DNA of 64,000 bases from NCBI GenBank assembly GCA_029262595.1, contig JAJCZB010000031.1:28365-92364 (forward strand), read 5' to 3'. Made by a program: the position numbers and the translations under genes. Shown here piece by piece: positions 56,650 to 64,000 of the stretch. This DNA is from Candidatus Babelota bacterium (GTDB lineage: Bacteria > Babelota > Babeliae > Babelales > Vermiphilaceae). Every line of letters begins with the position of its first letter. The first letter of the stretch is position 1. A model generated the notes under the pieces. That model saw nothing but the letters and a program-made list of their open reading frames with translations. It searched no databases and had not been told where the DNA came from.

Positions 56650-59532
56650 ATGATTCATATCATTTTTTCTCTCATTTTTTGTTTTCTTTTTCAATCAATT
56701 GAGTGCACCCAGTGGAAGCTTACGTCTGCTGAGCAGGCTGAAAGCGTGCGTGCTGAGATTGGAGAATCATTTTTGCTTACGGGGCTTTCATATAGTTCCG
56801 ACGTTACCTTATCGCAGAAAGAGTTTGATTATCTTACTGGTCTTACAGTAGGGCAACCGGCTACGCGCGATGCGATATATCAAGCGCTTATCTATTTATT
56901 TCAAAAAAATATATGGAATGAAATTGTATTGAAGCTTAAAAAGTGCGGCGATGGTAACAAAGTCCATTTTGACTTGAAGGGTTTTTGGAAATTTGAAGCG
57001 ATTAAGCTTAAAGGGATCTGGGTTGGAAAAGAGTGGTATAAGCAGTTTTATTTGATGGAGCCAGGAGATTCGTTTGATGCAGAAAAGCATGCGCATTCTA
57101 TTGAAAAGATGAAAGAGGCATGTAAGCGAGAGGGGTTTTTTAATGTAAGAGCGCACAGTTCCTTCAAGCGAGATAAGAACAGCAAGGGGGTTATGGTTAC
57201 GACTACCATCAATCGAGGAGGACGATTTGCGATTAGGAAAAATAGCGTTGAGCTGAAAGCGGATCAGGTATTAAACGAAAATGAACGCCGCGCATTGCAG
57301 CGGCAGCTTGAAAAAAGAGTTTCGCGCGGGCTTCTGAATGCCAAATATGCTAAATCATTGTTGGTTACGCATGCAAAAGAGCTGAAGGATTTCTTAGCTC
57401 AAAAAGGTTTTTTGCAAGTTTCAATTGATTTAAAAGAAACGTTTTTTAATGATCGGCGCTCCGTGCATACAACCTGGCGTCTTGATATTAGTAAGAAACG
57501 GGAGTTTGTTTTTTTTGGCAATCATTTCTTTTCATCAAAGCAGCTTCTTGAGCAAGCGCTACAATTTGGCCGATCTTCTTTTATTGTACCTGCTTCCATT
57601 TTGGCGCATGAAATTAAAAAAGCTTATAATCGTAAAGGCTTTTGGCAGGTTGAAATCGATGCTAAAGATGAGCAAGAGAGATCTTTTTTTGTTATCAAAG
57701 AGGGGCCGCGCGCTTCGATTGCTAACGTTATTTTGAAGGGGGTGCACAGTTTGCCCGAGAGGAAAGTGCGTAAGCGAAGTTTTTCAAAAATTAAACGGCA
57801 TGCGTTGTTTGATCGCGCATTATTAGATCGTGCCTTTGAATTACTTATCGATCAATATTTAAAAGCTGGATTTTTAGATGCTGCTGTGGTGCATCATGAA
57901 TATGTTCCTGAGAACAATAAAAAAAAATATACGTTAGTGGTGACGGTGAGCGAGGGAGAGCAAACGTGCATTGCGTCAGTATGTATTCCGGGATATGAGC
58001 AGTTTGAAAAGCAAGGGCCATTTGCATTGTTTCATGAAGCTCGATCCCCCATTGCGTATGACGCTGCACTGATTCAAGAGCAAAAACGCTTTCTTGCAGA
58101 GCAGTTGCAAAAGGATGGGTATTTGTTTCCAAAAATACAGCACGAATTGGTTAAAGAGGATGGAGTATATCGAAGTGTGTGGGGTATTGATGCAGGACAC
58201 CCAATTCAATTTGGTAAAACAATTGTAAATGCGCAAACTGATATTTCATTTGATCGTATTATTCGAGAAATATCATATACAGAGGGCAGTAAGTGGGATT
58301 CGGAAAAAATAAAGCAAGCGTTTGCTCGATTGAAATCTCTCAATTTATTTGAATCCATTTCATTTACGCCATTACCGGTAAAGGAGGGTGACGTTGCTCG
58401 GGATGTACTGTTAAAAATTCGTAAAGATGATCCGTTTGAATTGCGTGTTCGTGCCGGTCTTGAATTTCAATACATAAATCAATATCAAACTTTTGGAGGG
58501 ATGGCATATAAAGTTGGTGGTACCTTTATGGTAAAAAATCCAACGAATCATGCAGATCTCTTCCGTTTTGACGCTGACGTGGCGCGTTCGCATCGAGAGG
58601 TACACATGAAATATTTATATCCATGGGTATTCAATACGCCATGCAATGGAGTCATTGATGGATATGCCACCAAGTATGAGCAGCCAGGATTTATTGGAAG
58701 TAAGCGAAATCTATACACGCTGTACCAAAATGGTTTTTTAGTTGGTTTGCGGCATAAGAGTGCTTATGTAGATGCCGGAATCAATCTTGGTTTTGAAGTG
58801 GCGCGTACTACGTTTAGCGACGATGATCTTAAAACGCGTGAGGCGGCTATTAGGTTAGCGCAAGCGATTAATTTTGATGTGCAACTTTTAGATCAGCGTG
58901 TGTCCTATCTTTTTTTTGAGCCGACGCTCATGGTAGATCTCCTTGATAATAACCTGTATCCAAGCAAGGGCATGTTTACACTTATTTCATGCAAAGGAAT
59001 GTTTCCTACCTCTGAGCGATTTATGGACGCTTACTTTTTTAAATTACTGGTAGAGCATTCATGGTTCGTGCCGCTTAAGCAGTGGGTGGGCGCTTTTCGG
59101 CTACGATTTGGGCATATATTTCATAAAGAATTTAATGAAATTATGCCCAATGAGCGATTTTATTTAGGGGGAAGCCATTCTGTGCGGAGTTATGAAACTG
59201 ATCTTGCGCCACCCACCAGCATATTTGTGGACGATGATGATACCTGTCACGTTGTGCCCCGGGGAGGTAAAACGATGGTTAATGCCAATGCCGAGCTACG
59301 TATTCCAGTTGCAAAAAAGGCTGGGTTTGTGCTGTTTCAAGATTTTGGTATTTTGAGTGGAGATTCATTCGCGGATTTTAAACCGGATAATATTGTTGCG
59401 GGCACTGGGTTTGGGTTGCGCTTCTTTACCCCAATTGGGCCACTCAGATTTGATATTGGATGGAAGTGGAAAAAAGATCATCCCGATCAACGAAGATTCA
59501 ACTGGGTCCTTACTTTTGGAAACGCCTTTTAA
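56650..59532 (+). CDS. bamA: Omp85-family outer-membrane assembly protein (BamA-like)
   Basis: 960 residues. Signal peptide MIHIIFSLIFCFLFQSIEC, several POTRA-like segments to about residue 560, then a barrel. The L6 motif is FYLGGSHSVRSYE, where VRGY is usual, and the last strand ends in WVLTFGNAF with terminal Phe. BamA folds and inserts outer-membrane proteins; TamA and Sam50 are relatives. Larger than E. coli BamA (810). The Gly-to-Ser change beside the L6 Arg is minor. Confidence 0.85.
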   Translation: MIHIIFSLIFCFLFQSIECTQWKLTSAEQAESVRAEIGESFLLTGLSYSSDVTLSQKEFDYLTGLTVGQPATRDAIYQALIYLFQKNIWNEIVLKLKKCGDGNKVHFDLKGFWKFEAIKLKGIWVGKEWYKQFYLMEPGDSFDAEKHAHSIEKMKEACKREGFFNVRAHSSFKRDKNSKGVMVTTTINRGGRFAIRKNSVELKADQVLNENERRALQRQLEKRVSRGLLNAKYAKSLLVTHAKELKDFLAQKGFLQVSIDLKETFFNDRRSVHTTWRLDISKKREFVFFGNHFFSSKQLLEQALQFGRSSFIVPASILAHEIKKAYNRKGFWQVEIDAKDEQERSFFVIKEGPRASIANVILKGVHSLPERKVRKRSFSKIKRHALFDRALLDRAFELLIDQYLKAGFLDAAVVHHEYVPENNKKKYTLVVTVSEGEQTCIASVCIPGYEQFEKQGPFALFHEARSPIAYDAALIQEQKRFLAEQLQKDGYLFPKIQHELVKEDGVYRSVWGIDAGHPIQFGKTIVNAQTDISFDRIIREISYTEGSKWDSEKIKQAFARLKSLNLFESISFTPLPVKEGDVARDVLLKIRKDDPFELRVRAGLEFQYINQYQTFGGMAYKVGGTFMVKNPTNHADLFRFDADVARSHREVHMKYLYPWVFNTPCNGVIDGYATKYEQPGFIGSKRNLYTLYQNGFLVGLRHKSAYVDAGINLGFEVARTTFSDDDLKTREAAIRLAQAINFDVQLLDQRVSYLFFEPTLMVDLLDNNLYPSKGMFTLISCKGMFPTSERFMDAYFFKLLVEHSWFVPLKQWVGAFRLRFGHIFHKEFNEIMPNERFYLGGSHSVRSYETDLAPPTSIFVDDDDTCHVVPRGGKTMVNANAELRIPVAKKAGFVLFQDFGILSGDSFADFKPDNIVAGTGFGLRFFTPIGPLRFDIGWKWKKDHPDQRRFNWVLTFGNAF

Positions 59533-59609
59533 TTTGCTTTCAATTTGGGATGTATCTGCTATATTGATGCAATAGATCAGCACATTCAACGTAAGTAAAA
59601 GAGGTTATT

Positions 59610-60269
59610 ATGCCCCATCATCATGACCACGAGCACACTTTGCTCGGGGAATTAATTCATCACTTGCCTTATGCAATTTTCTCAGTCGCATTCAGCTTAA
59701 CCATTTTGAGCTTTGTAACGTATTATTCTTATGATGAGCCAGTTTCGCTGATTTGTAAAAAATCAGATGTGCTGTTTCATAGTTTTCATTTTATGCATAT
59801 TGTATTTGCTGCAACAGGTACGCTTGTTACTTTTTTTAGATATTCGCGCAATACGATAAAAGCATTACTTTTGGGTATTTTTTCACCCATGATTTTTTGT
59901 ACGCTTTCCGATTCGATTTTGCCCTATATTGGTGGGAAAATGCTTGGGGTTGATATGCATTTCCACTTATGCTTTGTGACTGAATTACAAAATGTTTTAC
60001 CGTTCCTTTTTGTAGGAATTGTTAACGGATTTGTTATGAGTCGCCACACGACTGATCAGATGTGGTTTTATGCAATTAGTTCTCATGCAGTTCATATTTT
60101 GGTGAGTTCATTGGCATCTATTTTTTATTTGGTTGCAAATGGCTGTACTGACTGGTGGGAGTTTATCGGTTTGATTTTCATATATATGATTGGTGCGGTA
60201 GTGATTCCATGCACACTTTCTGATGTGGTAGTTCCATTGCTTTTCGCTCGATCGGATGCTCAGGGATAA
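59610..60269 (+). CDS. Polytopic membrane protein with His-rich N-terminus
   Basis: 219 residues opening MPHHHDHEHTLLGELIHHLP, with a possible metal-binding cluster, then about six hydrophobic helices. Further His lie at membrane borders (FHSFHFMHIVF, MHFHLCFVTELQN). No family recognised. Its end overlaps the potA-like start by 14 bp, so it is expressed with the polyamine transporter, or is a metal transporter placed there by chance. Confidence 0.65.
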   Translation: MPHHHDHEHTLLGELIHHLPYAIFSVAFSLTILSFVTYYSYDEPVSLICKKSDVLFHSFHFMHIVFAATGTLVTFFRYSRNTIKALLLGIFSPMIFCTLSDSILPYIGGKMLGVDMHFHLCFVTELQNVLPFLFVGIVNGFVMSRHTTDQMWFYAISSHAVHILVSSLASIFYLVANGCTDWWEFIGLIFIYMIGAVVIPCTLSDVVVPLLFARSDAQG

Positions 60270-61365
60270 GAAATTGAAAAATATAGTTCTGAAAGATGTT
60301 TCAAAGACATATAACGGAGAGCTGATCCTGGAGGATATTAATTTAAAGATTCCGGGTGGTCAGTTTTTTGCATTGCTTGGTCCGAGTGGAAGCGGCAAAA
60401 CTACTATTTTACGCTTGATTGGTGGCTTTGAGCAGCCAACGCAGGGCGAGATTTATTTAGGCGACGAGAATATCACTGACGTGCCGATTAATGAACGGCG
60501 CGTGAACACCGTTTTTCAGCAGTATGCACTTTTTCCGCACATGAATGTATTTGAGAATGTGGCATATAGCTTACGCATACGAAATGTAGATGCAGATGCC
60601 ATTGAGAAAAAAGTGCACAAGGTGCTTCGATCAGTTGGGCTTGAAAAGCAAATTTACAAAGACATTTCGCAGCTTTCAGGTGGCCAACAGCAGCGGGTTG
60701 CTCTTGCTCGTGCAATTGTTAATGAGCCAGAAGTATTATTGCTAGATGAGCCTTTGGCGGCGCTTGATTTAAAATTGCGCGAACGCATGCTTATTGAATT
60801 GATAGAGCTACAGAGCACATTAAAGACGACATTTGTGTATGTGACGCATGATCAATTTGAAGCGCTTACGGTAGCTGATACCATGGCGATTATGAATGAA
60901 GATGGGCATATTGAACAAATCGGAACACCGAAAGAAATTTATGAATTCCCGGTTTCTTCGTTTGTAGCTCGATTTGTGGGAACTACAAATATTCTTACGG
61001 GAATTATTCACAAGAACTCACAACGTACCCAAATTGAAATTCCTAACTTGGGCACATTTGAAGTATATGTACCTGAAAATAAAAAATGGGTAGTTGATGG
61101 GGGTCGGGTATTAATGAGCATTCGTCCTGAAAAAATTGAAATAAGAAAATCTTTAGTTGAAGGATTTTCAAATAAATGGCTCGGAGTTGTTGAGGCTATC
61201 GTGTATCACGGGCGATCAACGCAATACAATGTACGCCTAAAAAATGATCAGATCATTCAAGTGTTTGAGCAAAACGAAGAGCACTTTGAGCGTGAAGTGA
61301 TTGATTATGACGATCAAGTATATTTATATTGGCAAAAAGAAAACGTTGTACTATTGGAAAAATGA
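60256..61365 (+). CDS. potA: Polyamine ABC transporter ATP-binding protein
   Basis: 369 residues. Walker A GPSGSGKTT near 43-51, QQYALFPHMNVFENVAY, signature LSGGQQQRVALARA, Walker B LLLDEPLAALD, then the TOBE-like C-terminal domain (RVLMSIRPEKIEIRKS) found in PotA and MalK. Drives spermidine/putrescine uptake. Full operon order potABCD follows with ATGA overlaps. Confidence 0.9.
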   Translation: MLRDKKLKNIVLKDVSKTYNGELILEDINLKIPGGQFFALLGPSGSGKTTILRLIGGFEQPTQGEIYLGDENITDVPINERRVNTVFQQYALFPHMNVFENVAYSLRIRNVDADAIEKKVHKVLRSVGLEKQIYKDISQLSGGQQQRVALARAIVNEPEVLLLDEPLAALDLKLRERMLIELIELQSTLKTTFVYVTHDQFEALTVADTMAIMNEDGHIEQIGTPKEIYEFPVSSFVARFVGTTNILTGIIHKNSQRTQIEIPNLGTFEVYVPENKKWVVDGGRVLMSIRPEKIEIRKSLVEGFSNKWLGVVEAIVYHGRSTQYNVRLKNDQIIQVFEQNEEHFEREVIDYDDQVYLYWQKENVVLLEK

Positions 61366-62222
61366 AACGGTTATCGCGTCTCTTTACACAAGAAATTCCT
61401 TTTTTCTGCTCGATGCCAGCAATTTTGTGGCAGATTTTTTTCATGGTCGTGCCGGTTGTTGTCATAATTTATTTTAGCTTTATTGGTTCAAAATTTGTTT
61501 TGACGTTGAATAATTATCGGGCGCTTTTTCAGCTTTCTTATATAACGATTATCTTCAGATCTCTTTTTTTAGCTGTATCCACTGCGGTAACTACCTTTTT
61601 ATTTGCCTATCCGGTCTCATACTTTATTGCAATGCGTGCCAAGCGATATAAAACAGTGATGCTTTTTTTTCTCACATTGCCATTTTGGGTAAATTTTTTG
61701 GTGCAAATTTATGCGTGGTATTTTTTGCTTGAGCATAATGGATTGATAAATACGGTTTTATTGAAAATTGGCATCATTAGTGAGCCGCTTATGCTTGCAA
61801 ATAGCTTGTTCGCTGTTTTTTTAGTGATGGTTTATTGCTACTTGCCGTTTATGATTATGCCGCTGTATAGCATGCTTGAAAAAATCGACCCACGTCTTTT
61901 GGAGGCCTCTTCTGATTTAGGCGCTACGCATTGGCAAACATTTTCTCGCATAACGCTTCCGCTTTCATTGCCCGGTATAAAGACAGGATTATTACTTGTT
62001 TTGATTCCTGCATTTGGAGAATTTGTGATTCCTGCATTGTTGGGCGGTTCAAAAAATATGCTGGTGGGTACGCTGATCACTTATTTCTTTTTGGTAGCAC
62101 GGAATAATGCATATGGTGCTGCATTTACTTGTTTGAGTGGGGCGGTACTTATTGGAAGTTTGGTTGCCTTTTATTTATTAAGTCGCCTTTGGATTATTTC
62201 TAAAACAGTAGGGAAACGATGA
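61362..62222 (+). CDS. potB: Polyamine ABC transporter permease
   Basis: About 286 residues from ATG 61362, which overlaps the potA stop as ATGA; an earlier in-frame start would run into potA. Six helices with the EAA loop LEASSDLGATHWQTFSRITLPLS near residue 180-200, the contact site for the ATPase. Topology and length match PotB. Confidence 0.9.
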   Translation: MKRLSRLFTQEIPFFCSMPAILWQIFFMVVPVVVIIYFSFIGSKFVLTLNNYRALFQLSYITIIFRSLFLAVSTAVTTFLFAYPVSYFIAMRAKRYKTVMLFFLTLPFWVNFLVQIYAWYFLLEHNGLINTVLLKIGIISEPLMLANSLFAVFLVMVYCYLPFMIMPLYSMLEKIDPRLLEASSDLGATHWQTFSRITLPLSLPGIKTGLLLVLIPAFGEFVIPALLGGSKNMLVGTLITYFFLVARNNAYGAAFTCLSGAVLIGSLVAFYLLSRLWIISKTVGKR

Positions 62223-63007
62223 ATGCACGAGGATTTTGGGGACGCTATTTGTTGCCGCTGTTTGTCGTAAAACTGTATATGTTTTTGTATATTCCCCTGA
62301 TTATTTTGATTGTGTTTTCGTTTAATGATAATCGTTTAGGGTTTGATTGGGTTGGATTTACGACTAAATGGTATATTTCCGCTTGGAAAAATCAGGAGCT
62401 TTGGCGATCGCTGTATACCTCTTTGATTGTTGCTTGCTCGAGCGTATTGTTGTGTTTGTCTATGAGTACACTCTTTGTCTTTTATGGCACGCGCTCATTT
62501 GTTAAAAGATCAATGCCTCTTTTTTATGGAAATCTTGCAATACCAGAAATTGTTTTGGCCGTTGGATTAATGAGTTTGTTTTATTTTTTTTCTATTCCGC
62601 TCAGTATGTCTACGTTGATTGCAGCGCATACTGTGTTGGGACTCGGATATGTGGTTCCTATTGTACGTGATCGGTATGTAGAGCTGGATCAGCGTTATGT
62701 GGAAGCCTCTCTGGATCTTGGTGCCAATCAATGGCAAACGTTTCGTCGAGTTGTTTTGCCACTTTTGTATCCTGCGTTATTGGCTTCGGCGCTTTTAGTT
62801 TTTATCATTTCTTTTGATGACTTTGTTCTTTCCTTTTTTTGCTCGGGGGGCTCTACCGTAACACTCCCGATGTTTATTTTTGCAAAGATTCGCTCCGGCT
62901 CATCTCCGCTAGTGAGTGCGCTTTCAACCGTATTGCTGTTTCTAAGCAGCTTGGTTGTTTTACTTTTCCTTTCATTGCAATCTCGTAAATGGGGAGAGCT
63001 GCGATGA
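62219..63007 (+). CDS. potC: Polyamine ABC transporter permease
   Basis: 262 residues, six helices, EAA loop VEASLDLGANQWQTFRRVVLP near residue 160-180. Overlaps potB and potD by ATGA at both ends. Typical PotC. Confidence 0.9.
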   Translation: MNARGFWGRYLLPLFVVKLYMFLYIPLIILIVFSFNDNRLGFDWVGFTTKWYISAWKNQELWRSLYTSLIVACSSVLLCLSMSTLFVFYGTRSFVKRSMPLFYGNLAIPEIVLAVGLMSLFYFFSIPLSMSTLIAAHTVLGLGYVVPIVRDRYVELDQRYVEASLDLGANQWQTFRRVVLPLLYPALLASALLVFIISFDDFVLSFFCSGGSTVTLPMFIFAKIRSGSSPLVSALSTVLLFLSSLVVLLFLSLQSRKWGELR

Positions 63008-64000
63008 ATACTTCTCGTTACATTATTCGAGTTATGATTGTTTTAGGAATTGGAGTGCTTTTTTTTGCTTTTTTGAAGTTTCCGCAGATTTTAGATCAGC
63101 TGAGTGCGAAAAAAAGTATTAATATTCTTGCGTGGCCTAACGTAGTAGATTCAGAATACTTTGAAGAATTTGAACGAAAAACCGGTATTACCGTTAATCT
63201 TTCATATTTTGAAAATTATGAAGAACTTGTGGTTAAAATGCGTTCGGGTGCAGGCGATTACGATTTAGTTATGGCTTCTGATTATGCGTTAAAGTTGCTT
63301 ACCGATGAAGGAGTGGTAAAGCGACTTGATCATAGTAAGTTGGGATTTTTGAAGGATATTTATCCGGCATTGCTCAATTTAGAATATGATCCTGATAATG
63401 TTTATTCAATTCCCTTTTCATGGGAAATGTTTGGGATTGGTATAGACAAAAATGCATTCAAAGATGGAGTTTCTCGAGCGAGTTGGAAATTGTTGTTTGA
63501 TTCGGATTATTCCGTGGGGATGCTCGATGATGCGCGTGAAATTGTTTCCATCGCAGCGCTGTATCTTTTTGGGCCAAATAAAGAAGTGCTCGATACGGCC
63601 GACATGAAAAAAATTAAAGATTTGCTTGTGCAGCAAAAGCCTCGTGTAGTTATGTACACTGACTTAAAAACGGATTATGTACTTGTTTCGCAATCAGCTT
63701 CAGTGGCCCTTGGGCTGAGCTCTGACTTGTATCATGCCATGCGGAAATACAAAAATATCGACTTTTTAATTCCAGAAGAAGGTAGCTTTATTCTGCTTGA
63801 TACGCTTATGATTCCAGCTTCGACTGAAAAAGATGAAGAGGTGTATGCGTTTCTTAATTATCTTTATCAACCGCAGATTGTTCGTAAGTATGCAGAGCGG
63901 TATAATTTTTTCCCCGCGCTTGAAGGAGTAGTTACAGCTGAAGATCGATATTTGCTTGCCCCAACGCCTTCACTATTTTATCGTCTGAGGTTTTTTACAT
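63004..64000 (+). CDS. potD: Spermidine/putrescine-binding protein (3' truncated by window edge)
   Basis: Starts at ATG 63004 inside the potC stop and stays open to the window end (332 codons). N-terminal signal or anchor (MIVLGIGVLFFAFLKF), then INILAWPNVVDSEYFEEFER, TGITVNLSYFENYEELVVKM and YDLVMASDYALKLLTDEG, the PotD/PotF pattern of two alpha-beta lobes. It binds polyamine in the periplasm and hands it to PotBC. A few residues of the C-terminus are missing. Confidence 0.9.
   Translation, partial: MNTSRYIIRVMIVLGIGVLFFAFLKFPQILDQLSAKKSINILAWPNVVDSEYFEEFERKTGITVNLSYFENYEELVVKMRSGAGDYDLVMASDYALKLLTDEGVVKRLDHSKLGFLKDIYPALLNLEYDPDNVYSIPFSWEMFGIGIDKNAFKDGVSRASWKLLFDSDYSVGMLDDAREIVSIAALYLFGPNKEVLDTADMKKIKDLLVQQKPRVVMYTDLKTDYVLVSQSASVALGLSSDLYHAMRKYKNIDFLIPEEGSFILLDTLMIPASTEKDEEVYAFLNYLYQPQIVRKYAERYNFFPALEGVVTAEDRYLLAPTPSLFYRLRFFT

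Overview
This 64-kb window is chromosomal DNA from a Gram-negative, AT-leaning bacterium. It has an Omp85/BamA homologue, an outer-membrane barrel protein, MurG and UppS for peptidoglycan, a type IV pilin with its prepilin peptidase, and very many small proteins with Sec signal peptides. Secreted ankyrin, TPR, beta-propeller, RING-like and nuclease-like proteins, together with sparse biosynthesis and many transporters, suggest a host-associated or protist-associated lineage. Candidatus Dependentiae (TM6/Babeliae) is my best guess from gene style, but no 16S gene is present and this is inference. I saw no tRNA, rRNA, CRISPR array, transposase or prophage.

Layout. 1-7.2 kb: the end of a Cu(I)-type P-ATPase, two tandem LOG-family genes, a sodium:solute symporter whose ribosome binding site may be hidden in a hairpin, two small exported proteins, and a membrane protein-uppS-gpsA operon. 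7.2-20.3 kb: an island of exported proteins (cysteine-rich repeat protein, HAD-like protein, RING-like protein, a frameshifted small gene, disordered Ala/Pro-rich proteins, a PD-(D/E)XK nuclease-like protein). Interleaved with it are housekeeping genes: rnpB, murG, a DciA-like gene, holB and tmk. 20.4-26.3 kb: ferredoxin, acyl-CoA synthetase, an ABC-2 exporter, a glycosyltransferase and a metallo-beta-lactamase-fold hydrolase. 26.4-29.6 kb: small exported proteins, including three members of an unnamed paralogous family whose fourth member lies at 41.2 kb.

29.7-40.3 kb: one long minus-strand run of folC-like, AtpI-like, atpB, a giant F0 subunit c, a glycosyltransferase, two tandem Cache-domain pentameric ligand-gated ion channels, cysteine synthase and an M50 protease. 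Its two strongest novelties are the subunit c and the channels. Subunit c is a fusion of four hairpins in which one hairpin has Gln in place of the ion-binding Glu. Each channel joins a Cache sensor to a Cys-loop-type channel.

40.5-50.8 kb: Sua5/YrdC-like gene, pilin and prepilin peptidase, rpsU-rbfA, ankyrin proteins, an outer-membrane protein, an APC permease and gltX. 50.9-59.5 kb: a tandem array of secreted beta-propeller modules (five modules in four genes) followed by a BamA-like gene. 59.6-64.0 kb: a His-rich membrane protein and a potABCD-type polyamine transporter, with potD cut by the window edge.

Roughly 30 or more of about 80 genes encode proteins with a cleavable N-terminal signal, and most have no recognisable family. 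These exported genes are the accessory, probably host-facing part of the window.
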